A stretch of DNA of 64,000 nt from Bacteroidota bacterium (GTDB taxonomy: Bacteria; Bacteroidota; Bacteroidia; B-17B0; Aurantibacillaceae): NCBI GenBank assembly GCA_018267825.1, contig JAFDXR010000010.1, positions 1-64,000 of the forward strand. Reading direction: 5' to 3'. Positions 8,924-17,641 of the stretch are shown one piece after another; the first letter of the stretch is position 1; each line of letters opens with the position of its first letter. The position numbers and the translations under genes were made by a program. Below the pieces are notes generated by a model. That model was not told where the DNA came from. It saw only the letters and a program-made list of their open reading frames with translations, and ran no database searches.

Positions 8924-9091
8924 GAGAGAGAGTTCCCCGAACCCTTTTATTCACAAGTGTTTTGAGGGGGTTCATGAAAGGTGTATGCAACGGTATAAAC
9001 AGCCATTCGGAAATTAAGAAACAAATAATACTCTGGTTTTTGCTATCGATATAAACGACAGAGGGAATAATTTCGCAGAAAAATTTTAAAC

Positions 9092-10582
9092 ATGAAGAAA
9101 TCATTTTTTATTTTAGTAATTATTTGCCTGTCTGCGAAGAGCTTTCTGGCACAGCCCTGCAAGGAGATTATCGGGTATTACCCAAACTGGCAATGGTATG
9201 ATCGCAATAAGTTGGTGCAACCATCAACCATTGCTTATCATAAATACTCTGTGATCAATTATTGTTTTTTTAAACCGGAGTCAACGGGTGCTATCTCCAA
9301 CACCGATAGCTGGGCCGATGAAAACCTTTTGCAGGGCCAGATCAACTGGTCAACAAGTCCTTATAGCTATTATCCGAATACATCCCTGGTCGATCTGGCG
9401 CACAATGCCGGAACGAAAGTGATGGTCTCCATCGGTGGCTGGACACTTTCGGATAATTTCCCGACAATTGCGGCTTCGGCCGGAACGCGCACCATGTTTG
9501 CATCCGAGTGCTGCCGGCTCATCCGGTTTTATCATTTTGATGGGATTGATATTGACTGGGAATACCCGGGTTTTTCAGGCCACTCGGGCACCAGTGCCGA
9601 TAAGCATAATTTTACCTTGATGCTGCAACAAGTCAGAGACTCATTGAATGTACTCGGGCAGGCACACAACAAGAACTACCTGTTATCGGCATGCTTTAGC
9701 GCAGCCTCTTCCAATGCCGCTAATATCGAGTGGAATAATGTCAGCGGCATCCTGGATATGATCAATCTCATGACCTATGATTTTTTTGGCGCCTGGGATT
9801 GTACCGCCAATCACAATACACCCTTATATACTACCAATGTGGGAGATCCTGCGTTCAATATCAATAGTGCCTGGAACATGCTGACACTTACTTATGGTGT
9901 GGCACCCTCAAAAATAAATGTAGGCGTGGCATTCTATGGCAGAAGCCAGACAGGCGCTACAGCGCTTTACCAGCCTACAAACTGCGGAGTCGATAATATT
10001 ACATTTCAGGCCGATGCGGGTTCCCCGTTGTATTATAACATCATGGCTTCGATGGGCCTGTTTACGGCATATTGGGACAATACAGCCCAGGTCCCTTATC
10101 TGCTCGGCAATACAGGAGGCGCTGCTGCGGGAACATTTGTGTCGTACGACAATAAGCAATCCATTGGATTAAAAGCACAGTACATTAAAAACAAAGGTGC
10201 CCGGGGTGCCATTATCTGGGAGATTACAGGCGACTACATGGAAACAAGTCCTGGCTCCGGAGTGATAGCAGGCACTCCTCTGGCTGATACGCTTAATACG
10301 GTATTTTGCAGCAGCAGTGTTGTAACAGGAATCGTTACGGCCGAAACGGAAACTCCGGCACTGTATCCGAATCCGGCCAGCGATGCGGTTTTCGTTAATC
10401 TCAGAGAGCACGCTGTTCTGAGCGTGTTCAGCGTTCACGGGGAGCTTGTTGAAAGCCAGGTGCTGCAGGAGGGACTCCACCGGATTGATATTAGTGGCTT
10501 AACAGAGGGTATTTATTTTATGCATGTCCAAACAAAAAATAAACTGTATGTAACGAAATGTCTGAAGCAAAGCGATCATTAA
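9092..10582 (+). CDS. secreted GH18 chitinase with T9SS sorting domain
   Basis: 496 residues. A signal peptide (about residues 1-20) leads into a glycoside hydrolase 18 barrel: the chitinase signature DGIDIDWEYPG, with the catalytic acid glutamate, is near residue 150, the strand VMVSIGGW near 110, and MTYDFFGAWD and IIWEITGDY further on. The last 75 residues (LYPNPASDAVFVNL... to the final lysine-rich end) are a type A T9SS C-terminal sorting domain, so the enzyme is probably moved across the outer membrane by type IX secretion. It should hydrolyse beta-1,4-linked N-acetylglucosamine polymers outside the cell. Confidence 0.93.
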   Translation: MKKSFFILVIICLSAKSFLAQPCKEIIGYYPNWQWYDRNKLVQPSTIAYHKYSVINYCFFKPESTGAISNTDSWADENLLQGQINWSTSPYSYYPNTSLVDLAHNAGTKVMVSIGGWTLSDNFPTIAASAGTRTMFASECCRLIRFYHFDGIDIDWEYPGFSGHSGTSADKHNFTLMLQQVRDSLNVLGQAHNKNYLLSACFSAASSNAANIEWNNVSGILDMINLMTYDFFGAWDCTANHNTPLYTTNVGDPAFNINSAWNMLTLTYGVAPSKINVGVAFYGRSQTGATALYQPTNCGVDNITFQADAGSPLYYNIMASMGLFTAYWDNTAQVPYLLGNTGGAAAGTFVSYDNKQSIGLKAQYIKNKGARGAIIWEITGDYMETSPGSGVIAGTPLADTLNTVFCSSSVVTGIVTAETETPALYPNPASDAVFVNLREHAVLSVFSVHGELVESQVLQEGLHRIDISGLTEGIYFMHVQTKNKLYVTKCLKQSDH

Positions 10583-10749
10583 AATGATGTGAGCAGGCGC
10601 AATTTTTTTTGAAAGTAAGACCGAAGACCTGTTATAGTTTCATAAACAGGTAATTTGTTTTCCGGATTATGCCTGTTGCAGCTGAATCGCTTGTAGGGGC
10701 CCGGATTATCGCCACAGGTTATACAGTATAGCATGCCGTTATTACACAA

Positions 10750-10780
10750 TAAAAAAGCCATCCCCCGGGATGGCTTTTTA
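10750..10780. terminator. bidirectional terminator between convergent genes
   Basis: AAAAAGCCATCC and GGGATGGCTTTTT arms flank a short C-rich loop, with A and T tracts on both sides. It lies between the chitinase and the oppositely oriented foldase gene and can serve both strands. Confidence 0.88.
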
Positions 10781-10797
10781 AATGAAGCGAGCTCCGA

Positions 10798-12960
10798 TTA
10801 GAAATCGTATTTCGCACGGTGATCTTCGATGTTGGCTTTTTCTTTCAGGATGCCATAGATTTCATAATCTACACGGCTGCCAACCATCTGTTCCATTTCT
10901 TTTTGTTTGTTTTTAAAGTCTTTTGGCAACTGGCCCGCAGTGATCATGCCTACATTTACCATGAACACACCGTTTTCTCCAATCATTGGTTTGCTGGTAG
11001 CACCTTGTTTCAGTCCGGCAGCTGCACCGATCAGGGCATCTTCACGACCTACACCGGCAACGTTGAAGGAACCGAAAGTAACGTTCTCCATTTTCTCAGG
11101 AGTCAGTGTCAGCTTCGCAGCAACTGCATCAACGGTTGTGCCGGCTTTCTTAAACTCTTCGATAAACTGTTCCGCTTTTTTAGCACGGATAGCCTTCGCA
11201 GTTACATCTTCTCTCACTTCATCAAGCGGAGCAATACCTTTTTCTTTTACTCCGGTGATTACAGGAACAATGTAGCGATCTTTGAATGCAAACGGCTCTT
11301 CGGCTACATCACCTTTTTTTGATTTGTAAATCCATCTTACCAGGTCTTTAGCGCCTTCGAGGCCAGGTAGATTCTTGTCGCTTTCACGGATATTATCAGC
11401 CAAACGTTTGTTCAGTTTCTCTGTGTCAACGGCTTTGTTGAAAGCCTCCAGCGTTCTGTTTTTGCCTGCAAAGTCGCTGGCCTGTTTATAGTATTCTTCA
11501 GATGTTTTGTTGCTCGGTGCAATCAGTTTATCGATCATCGACAGGCTGTAGCTTGTATGACGTGTTTTGGAAACATCCAGTACTTCGATAATATGATAAC
11601 CGAATTGTGTAGGTACAACGCTGATGTTGCCTTTAGTACCCAATAAACCGGCGTTTTTGAACGGCTCTACAAACTGTTTGTTCTCATCGAACCAGCCGTA
11701 ATCACCACCTTTATCAATAGAACCAAGGTCGTCAGATACCGTTTTCACGAGTGTATCGAAGTTTGCTTTTTTCTCTTTTAACAGGGTCAGTAAGCTGTCG
11801 GCCGTACGTTTGGCAGCTTCCGGAGTACGCTGTTGCTTCAGTTTCGGGCTTTGAAGAGCAATAAGGATGTGACGAACTTTTGCAGAGTCAGCAACCGAGC
11901 GAACATCTTCCAGCTTGTATACTTTCAGGAAAGTACCTTCGGTAAACGGACCAAATACAGTGCCTTTAGGTGCGGTAAACACGGTTGAATCGGCCACCGG
12001 CATATTTTTCTTGGTGAAATTGGCAATATTGATCACGCCGTTTTCAGACTCCTGAGCAATAAATACAGAGTCGTCTTTGGTGTTTGTTCTTTTTCTGAAG
12101 TCATCAGCAATACGTTGCGCATCTTTTTGAAGGGCTTCGTAATCTTCTTTGGATGGAAGCACATCAAATGCGATGTATTCGATTTTGCGACTCGCTTCAT
12201 CTACTTTATAGTCGTTCTGGTGTTTGGTATAATAATTTTTAATATCATCTTCACTTACTTTTACAGCAGAGTCAGATACAGTGTTGTAACGCTTCATCAC
12301 GTATGAAACACTCATTTGTTTGGATTGTGCAACGAAAGCATCTTTGGCTTCGGCAGTAGTTACATACACGCCTTTTTTAATGAGGTTGTTGTATTTCTCA
12401 GCGGTGCGGTATTCTTTCACAGCATCTTCCAGGTTTTTCCAGGCCATTTCCTGTTCAGGAGGCAACTGGCTGATGAGCTGGTTGAGTTTGGATACGTCGA
12501 TAGTTCCATCAGGTTTAGCAAGATCCTGGCGCAATTGCCCTGTTTTAGGATCGCTTAACTGCTGAATAAGGTATTGGTGCGGGTGCACCAGCATGAGGTC
12601 AACCAGTTCATCGTCTGATACGGCAACACCGAGTTTCTCATACTGTACTTTAATTACACGGTCATTTACCATCTGATTCCATACAGATTCAACGATCTGC
12701 TGGTGTGTATTTTCGTCGATACGGAAATCAGGATTCTGTGCATTCGCTTTCATGATTTTCGCGATCTGTTCATCTACTCTACGGCGGAATTCCTGAGCCT
12801 CGATTTTATCACCGGCGATTTCGCCTACCAGCATATCATCCGATTTAAACAGTGAAGCTCCCGAGCCCAACAGGCTTTGCAGAATAAAAATACCAAGGGC
12901 TAACCCTACTATACCAACAAGTAGTCCTGTGCGACTACGGATTTTTTCTAAAACGCTCAT
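10798..12960 (-). CDS. PpiD/SurA-like peptidylprolyl isomerase
   Basis: 720 residues. The N-terminus has a cytoplasmic start and one membrane anchor (GLLVGIVGLALGIFILQSLL), then a SurA_N-like chaperone segment, a PpiC parvulin domain around residues 360-460 (VRHILIALQSP, GDYGWFDENKQFVEPF, QFGYHIIEVLD) and a second, weaker isomerase-like domain. This is the PpiD architecture: a periplasmic, inner-membrane-anchored folding factor for exported proteins. Its position near lptC and an outer-membrane protein fits an envelope-biogenesis cluster. The start is supported by the anchor sequence following immediately after it. Confidence 0.9.
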   Translation of the reverse strand: MSVLEKIRSRTGLLVGIVGLALGIFILQSLLGSGASLFKSDDMLVGEIAGDKIEAQEFRRRVDEQIAKIMKANAQNPDFRIDENTHQQIVESVWNQMVNDRVIKVQYEKLGVAVSDDELVDLMLVHPHQYLIQQLSDPKTGQLRQDLAKPDGTIDVSKLNQLISQLPPEQEMAWKNLEDAVKEYRTAEKYNNLIKKGVYVTTAEAKDAFVAQSKQMSVSYVMKRYNTVSDSAVKVSEDDIKNYYTKHQNDYKVDEASRKIEYIAFDVLPSKEDYEALQKDAQRIADDFRKRTNTKDDSVFIAQESENGVINIANFTKKNMPVADSTVFTAPKGTVFGPFTEGTFLKVYKLEDVRSVADSAKVRHILIALQSPKLKQQRTPEAAKRTADSLLTLLKEKKANFDTLVKTVSDDLGSIDKGGDYGWFDENKQFVEPFKNAGLLGTKGNISVVPTQFGYHIIEVLDVSKTRHTSYSLSMIDKLIAPSNKTSEEYYKQASDFAGKNRTLEAFNKAVDTEKLNKRLADNIRESDKNLPGLEGAKDLVRWIYKSKKGDVAEEPFAFKDRYIVPVITGVKEKGIAPLDEVREDVTAKAIRAKKAEQFIEEFKKAGTTVDAVAAKLTLTPEKMENVTFGSFNVAGVGREDALIGAAAGLKQGATSKPMIGENGVFMVNVGMITAGQLPKDFKNKQKEMEQMVGSRVDYEIYGILKEKANIEDHRAKYDF

Positions 12961-13014
12961 ACTTAGAATATTTAAAGGATTGCAAAGATAAAATTATTGG
13001 TGAAATCTGAAAAA

Positions 13015-14346
13015 TTAATCCTGAATAATTTTCAGCGCCAGATAGTGGGCCTGAACCCTGATTTCGGGGATTGCGGTGCTTTCCCAGAGGATGCCTTTGA
13101 GGGGGGGACCCAGGGTATAAAACCCGGGAGCCAGGGTGCCGTCGGCCTCTGCCTGTAAGCCATAGCGGATGCCATCGGCCGAGATCAGTCCTTTTTGCAG
13201 GAGATCTTTCACCAGGGCATCATCGAGGCTCGTGTAATCGGAGCCGGGGCCGGTGCAATTAATAATGTAGCTGGTTTCCAGGCTTTGGGCCCGGTCGTTT
13301 TCATCTTTATAGGTAACCTGAAAGCCCCCGGAAAGTACTTCTATGTCATAAATACGACCCTTAAGAATATGCAGGCGATCATTTTGCCGGAATGTGTTCA
13401 GGATCGTAAGGCTTTCGGGTGTGGCCCTGTGACGCGCTACGCCCCATTTGTGGCGAAGGTGTCTCAGAAACTGCTGTTTTTCGGCCAGGGTGAAATTGAT
13501 CCAGCAGCGCTGTATATGGGGCCGTATTCGGTCAATAACACTCATGGGGTTTTTGGCCTCCCGGGTAGCCCGCTTCAACTCGCGGTTTACAATCGCCAGG
13601 AGCTTCGCCGGACTTAATATTTGAGACATATCCACGTAATCGTCGACTACGCCGCTGAGCGGTTGATGATGCGATTGCGGCAGGTAGCCATGTGGCGATA
13701 TAATGGTGATCCGGCCTTTGTAATGGCTGTGATAGAGGCTCAGCACCATGTCGATCATGGTAAGACCACTGCCCAGTATCAGCAGGTTATGGCTGTTTAA
13801 TACGGTTGGTAAACAGGCCGGATCAAAAGAATTCTGAAAATAGTGCGGGTGTTTAATGTAGTCGGAATGGTTGGTGCGGGGGTGTGCCGGTGCAAAATTG
13901 CCGGGAGCATATACCACCTGGTCTACAGCATAGGTAGTATCGGCCGTGATCAGGAAACTGGTTTCTTGTTTTTCGATGGCAGTGGCTGCGTGCGGCACAT
14001 ATTCTATGTGAATATGCGGGTGATTTGCTGTCATGGCCTGTAGTTCGGCTACAGCGTAGGTTCCGTAGAGACTGCGGGGCACAAAGTCGGAGGCTTTATA
14101 ATTATAATCGTTGGCGTGAAGCCAGTTCAAAAAATGTCCGGGTTCGTCGGGGTAAAGCGACATGTTGGAGGCCGGCACATTGAGCAGGTGCCAACTGTGC
14201 GGTGTGGTATAGGCAAGGCCTCTGCCAAAACTATTTTCCCGGTCGAACCAGACAATGCGCATGGTTTTCTGCTGAACTTTCAGCAGGTTCAGAGTCACAA
14301 GCGTACCGCTTAAACCACCACCGATTATGGCCAGGGACCGGGACAC
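13015..14346 (-). CDS. FAD/NAD(P)-binding protein (NAD_binding_9 type)
   Basis: 443 residues. The N-terminal dinucleotide fold is seen as LAIIGGGLSGTLVTLNLL (GxGxxG type), followed by GRGLAYTTPHSWHLLNVPA, a motif of the HI0933-unrelated FAD-NAD(P) family often linked to hydroxyacylglutathione-like or amino-acid-modifying loci. A second nucleotide fold occurs near residue 190 (NLLILGSGLTMIDMV). The substrate is not identifiable. The gene starts directly after the stop of the upstream 70-residue membrane protein, so the two are translationally linked. Confidence 0.8.
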   Translation of the reverse strand: MSRSLAIIGGGLSGTLVTLNLLKVQQKTMRIVWFDRENSFGRGLAYTTPHSWHLLNVPASNMSLYPDEPGHFLNWLHANDYNYKASDFVPRSLYGTYAVAELQAMTANHPHIHIEYVPHAATAIEKQETSFLITADTTYAVDQVVYAPGNFAPAHPRTNHSDYIKHPHYFQNSFDPACLPTVLNSHNLLILGSGLTMIDMVLSLYHSHYKGRITIISPHGYLPQSHHQPLSGVVDDYVDMSQILSPAKLLAIVNRELKRATREAKNPMSVIDRIRPHIQRCWINFTLAEKQQFLRHLRHKWGVARHRATPESLTILNTFRQNDRLHILKGRIYDIEVLSGGFQVTYKDENDRAQSLETSYIINCTGPGSDYTSLDDALVKDLLQKGLISADGIRYGLQAEADGTLAPGFYTLGPPLKGILWESTAIPEIRVQAHYLALKIIQD

Positions 14347-14559
14347 TTACTTTTTTTTATTTTGAGCATTAATCTGGGCCTGGTGTTTTTTGAGCTGGTA
14401 GCGTCGCAGTAAAAACAAAACGGCGGAGATCAGGAATGCAAAAATGAAAAACAGGGCATTATCGGTGTCTTTGATGCTGAGAAAGTACACGGCCATACAG
14501 GCGGAAACCACGGCCAGTACAAGCCAGCTATAGGTAAGGATCTTAAAAATCTTGTCCAT
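14347..14559 (-). CDS. small two-pass membrane protein
   Basis: 70 residues with two hydrophobic segments (WLVLAVVSACMAVYFL and ALFFIFAFLISAVLFLL) and a lysine-rich tail. No family recognised. It is packed between lptC and the FAD protein, with its stop immediately before the next start, in an envelope-related minus-strand cluster. Confidence 0.7.
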   Translation of the reverse strand: MDKIFKILTYSWLVLAVVSACMAVYFLSIKDTDNALFFIFAFLISAVLFLLRRYQLKKHQAQINAQNKKK

Positions 14560-14610
14560 GAAAATAAACTAAAAGAGCTACGAATATACACTAAATCCAT
14601 GTATGTTGGC

Positions 14611-15195
14611 TTACATATCTTTATCGTCGAGGCGGAGCGTTCCGGTAATTTCCTGGATCTCGTATTGGGTAAAATCCTGGTTTGAGATAAGGCCTTTACC
14701 CATGATGATTTCTTTGGCAGTGGTTATTTTGACAAAGGCATCGGAAATAATTTTCTTTTTTTGTTCGTCCCAGATGAGGTGTTCGGTATTGAGTTTTTCG
14801 CCGTTTATATTCACTACTTCCACATTGTATTTCACTTCCATGCGACGGCTCTGTTCAAACATCACGCCGTAGTTGGCTTTGAGCGTGGTAGCAGGCTTGC
14901 CTTTTTCATCGTAAAACACCACGTCCACACCTTTCGGCAAAATGGTCATGGGTTCTTTCACGCCCTTGTCGAACTTGGTCATGACCGGCGCTTTCAGTTT
15001 TATTTTCAGTTCGGTAGAATCCGACCACAGCATTGTAATACCTTTTCCCGATTGTGAGGGCACGATGGGTTTGGCGGCAATCTTCATGATGTCGTTACGC
15101 TTGTTTTCGCAGGAGCTGTGTGTGATCACAACAAGTGCACTGCACACCAGTAAGAGGTTTCGCGGATGAAATATGAATCGGTTGAAGGCTTTCAT
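14611..15195 (-). CDS. lptC: LPS export periplasmic/anchor protein LptC
   Basis: 194 residues. A membrane/lipoprotein-like N-terminus (LLLVCSALVVITHSSC) precedes the beta-jelly-roll of LptC: TKFDKGVKEPMTILPKGVDVVFYDEKGKPATTL is a hallmark, with YNVEVVNINGEKLNTEHLIWDEQKKKI following. LptC links the LptB2FG transporter to the periplasmic LPS bridge. The neighbours, coaX and an outer-membrane protein upstream, are the usual Bacteroidota arrangement. Confidence 0.9.
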   Translation of the reverse strand: MKAFNRFIFHPRNLLLVCSALVVITHSSCENKRNDIMKIAAKPIVPSQSGKGITMLWSDSTELKIKLKAPVMTKFDKGVKEPMTILPKGVDVVFYDEKGKPATTLKANYGVMFEQSRRMEVKYNVEVVNINGEKLNTEHLIWDEQKKKIISDAFVKITTAKEIIMGKGLISNQDFTQYEIQEITGTLRLDDKDM

Positions 15196-15212
15196 GTAGT
15201 GTTACAGAAACC

Positions 15213-16733
15213 TTAATCGTATTTGTATTTGATGAACCAGCGTTTGTTGAAGCTGAATCCGACAATCACACGAATGTAATTTTCTTTCAGCAGGCTGTTG
15301 GCGGTAGTGCCCATGGTGCCGAATTGTGCACTCAGGTTTACCACGGCAATATCGTCGCGGAGGCCAATACCCACAGGCAATCCGAGGCCGGCGGTAATGG
15401 CGTAGTTGCTGATCAGGCTGTTTTTAAGATCGAGGTATCCGTTGGAGTAGGTAAAGCCCACACGGTATTGCACGCGCTGCAGATACGTGAGTCCGCGGAT
15501 GGCAAACTTATTGGGTACGTAATTTAAGCCGGTGCTCACGCGGTAGCTGTTCTTAAAGGTATTGCGGGTATCGAAGTAACGGAACTGGTTCCAGTTGGTT
15601 ACACCACCATCAACAAGCACGGTGAGTTTTTCGCCTTTCTTGACTGAGAAGCCGCCACCGATCTCGAGCGGAATACGTATGGTTCCTTTAATTCCTGATG
15701 AGTTCAGAACCGTATCGAGCGGTAATTCGTTTCCGAAACCATCGAGCGAGTATGTATATATAATATCATTTTGTGTACCATTAAGAAGCGTAGGCAGGTT
15801 GGCATAGGCGCCGAATGCAAATTTGACTTTATGTTTCAGCGTTCTGAAAACAACGGTATCGCGCTGCCCGATCACATTGTTCAGGCTGTCTTTGATGTCG
15901 ATTTTCTGTTTCTCTTTGACCTTGCTGATGGTAAAATCCGTCTGAATACCGGCGTTGAACGACACGTCGGAAATGTGGGCCTGGCGCTGACGACGCACAT
16001 TGTACCAGGTAATAGAGCCCGGGTAAATAGCATCGGTGGTTTGGTTGGAGCTGCCAAACATATAATTGCCGCATACGCCTACCGATAATTCAGAAAGCAG
16101 TTCCTTACGGAATTTAATATGGCGCAGGCGTTGAATGTTGTTATAGTTGGAGTGCCGGATGAGTGAATCGTAAAGCGTTGATTTGTAAAAATTGGCAAGA
16201 CGGTTGCGGAATGGCTTTATGCCTGTAGCCAGGAAAGCACGGTTAAATCCGCCATCGCCGTTGTACACATATTTTACGGTTCCTATATATGGATCTGTGG
16301 TAAACGAAGTGATTTTATAGCCAACAGTACTGTATGGCATAATACCAAAGGCCATGCCCCCGAAATGTTTAAGCGGAACACCGAGACTGCCGTAACTGAA
16401 ATTGATATTGGTTTTTTTAAGGTTGTCGGTGGCACTGATAATGCGCGTAAACTGGGCCTGTCCGCCAACCTCAAAGGTGCTGAACTTAAGTCCGGAGAGG
16501 GATGCCGGGTTACCTATATTAATAAAATATGGGGCAGCGGTATCGCACTGGTAGGCCGAGAATGAGCCTCCCATAGCGTTGAGGTGCGAAAAATTACTGG
16601 TATTCATTTCACCGATCCCATAGCGCGAGTACGGGCTCGAGGTCAGAATCTGTGCCCGGAAGCCGGAACCAGCGAAGAGGAAGCACAGCAGCAGGGCCGG
16701 GCTCAGGAGTCGTTTATAGATGTTTATGTTCAA
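15213..16733 (-). CDS. outer-membrane beta-barrel protein (FadL-like)
   Basis: 506 residues with a signal peptide and an early motif SSPYSRYGIGEMNTSNFSHLN, then alternating amphipathic strands ending in an aromatic residue typical of a barrel (final WFIKYKYD). The form resembles the FadL/OmpP1-like proteins regularly found next to coaX in Bacteroidota. The transported substrate is unknown. It overlaps the 3' end of coaX by 20 bases, so the two are co-transcribed. Confidence 0.82.
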   Translation of the reverse strand: MNINIYKRLLSPALLLCFLFAGSGFRAQILTSSPYSRYGIGEMNTSNFSHLNAMGGSFSAYQCDTAAPYFINIGNPASLSGLKFSTFEVGGQAQFTRIISATDNLKKTNINFSYGSLGVPLKHFGGMAFGIMPYSTVGYKITSFTTDPYIGTVKYVYNGDGGFNRAFLATGIKPFRNRLANFYKSTLYDSLIRHSNYNNIQRLRHIKFRKELLSELSVGVCGNYMFGSSNQTTDAIYPGSITWYNVRRQRQAHISDVSFNAGIQTDFTISKVKEKQKIDIKDSLNNVIGQRDTVVFRTLKHKVKFAFGAYANLPTLLNGTQNDIIYTYSLDGFGNELPLDTVLNSSGIKGTIRIPLEIGGGFSVKKGEKLTVLVDGGVTNWNQFRYFDTRNTFKNSYRVSTGLNYVPNKFAIRGLTYLQRVQYRVGFTYSNGYLDLKNSLISNYAITAGLGLPVGIGLRDDIAVVNLSAQFGTMGTTANSLLKENYIRVIVGFSFNKRWFIKYKYD

Positions 16734-17445
16734 AATTGTAAATCAGTATTTCGTTCAGTCCTTTCAGCACGAGATAAGGCTCGGCAAAGATGTGATTTTT
16801 TAACCGTTTTGCCAAGTATGGCCCGTCGCCGCCTGTGATAACGGTAATAAGTCCGGGATATTGTTTGCTGTAGCGTTCGGTCATGCCATCGGCTTCGGCT
16901 ACGGCACCAAGCAGGGCGCCCGACAGAAGGGAGTCGCGGGTGCTCTGACCAAGCAAGGTGTCAAAACCAGGATCCATGTCAATAAGTGGCAGACGATCCG
17001 TGTAATGATTCATGGCTTTGAGGCGCATGGGCATACCGGGTGAGATGGCTCCGCCGAGATAAACACCTTCGGCTGTGATGAGATTATATTTAATACATGT
17101 ACCGGCATCTATAACCAGGCAGTGTTTTCCGGGAAACAGGGCATGGGCGCCCACGGCTGCGGTAATACGGTCGGAACCCAGTGTAGACAGGGTCTGGTAA
17201 TTATTTTGTACAGGTATGGGTGTATCGCTTTTAAAGAGCAGGCAGGGTATATTGATCAGGCTTTGGATATCCTGTATTGTATCGACCACGGTGCATATGG
17301 CAGCTTGTTTGGCCCGGGCCAGCAGGGTGGGCAGGGCCGCCATAAAATCGGCTTTGGAAGTATAGCTATGAGCCTCCACGAGGGTTTTATGCTCAAAGAG
17401 CGCCGCTTTAAAGCGTGTATTGCCAATATCGATAATGAGGTTCAA
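16714..17445 (-). CDS. coaX: type III pantothenate kinase
   Basis: 243 residues. The ASKHA-fold motifs of CoaX are all present: IDIGNTRFKAALFE at the start, LGSDRITAAVGA and VIDAGTCIKYNLI in the middle, and GGAISPGMPMRLKAM after. The enzyme phosphorylates pantothenate, the first step of coenzyme A synthesis, in the cytoplasm; type III enzymes are not feedback-inhibited by CoA. It is the first gene of the minus-strand cluster that continues into the outer-membrane protein and lptC. Confidence 0.95.
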   Translation of the reverse strand: MNLIIDIGNTRFKAALFEHKTLVEAHSYTSKADFMAALPTLLARAKQAAICTVVDTIQDIQSLINIPCLLFKSDTPIPVQNNYQTLSTLGSDRITAAVGAHALFPGKHCLVIDAGTCIKYNLITAEGVYLGGAISPGMPMRLKAMNHYTDRLPLIDMDPGFDTLLGQSTRDSLLSGALLGAVAEADGMTERYSKQYPGLITVITGGDGPYLAKRLKNHIFAEPYLVLKGLNEILIYNFEHKHL

Positions 17446-17508
17446 GGCGGTAAAAGTAGGGGAAATAGGCCGGAAATCGGGAGAGATTAAGTTTTTTTAA
17501 TATTTTTT

Positions 17509-17537
17509 TTGATAAGACGAATAATGTAGTAAATTTG
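17509..17537 (+). promoter_or_regulatory. tRNA-Phe promoter
   Basis: TTG at 17509-17511 and TAAATTTG at 17530-17537 are separated by 18 bases, a textbook Bacteroidota TTG / TAnnTTTG promoter, 31 bases before the tRNA. Confidence 0.75.
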
Positions 17538-17568
17538 CAAACCCAATTCCGGTGTAAACCGGTGAGCT

Positions 17569-17641
17569 GGTACCTTAGCTCAGTTGGTAGAGCAAAGGAC
17601 TGAAAATCCTTGTGTCCCTGGTTCGATTCCTGGAGGTACCA
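17569..17641 (+). tRNA. tRNA-Phe (GAA)
   Basis: A 73-base cloverleaf: acceptor GGTACCT pairs with AGGTACC, D-loop AGCTCAGTTGGTAGAGC, anticodon arm AAGGA-CTGAAAA-TCCTT with anticodon GAA, and T-arm CTGG-TTCGATT-CCTGG-like. CCA is not encoded. The tRNA stays intact because the integrated elements entered at its 3' end. Confidence 0.95.
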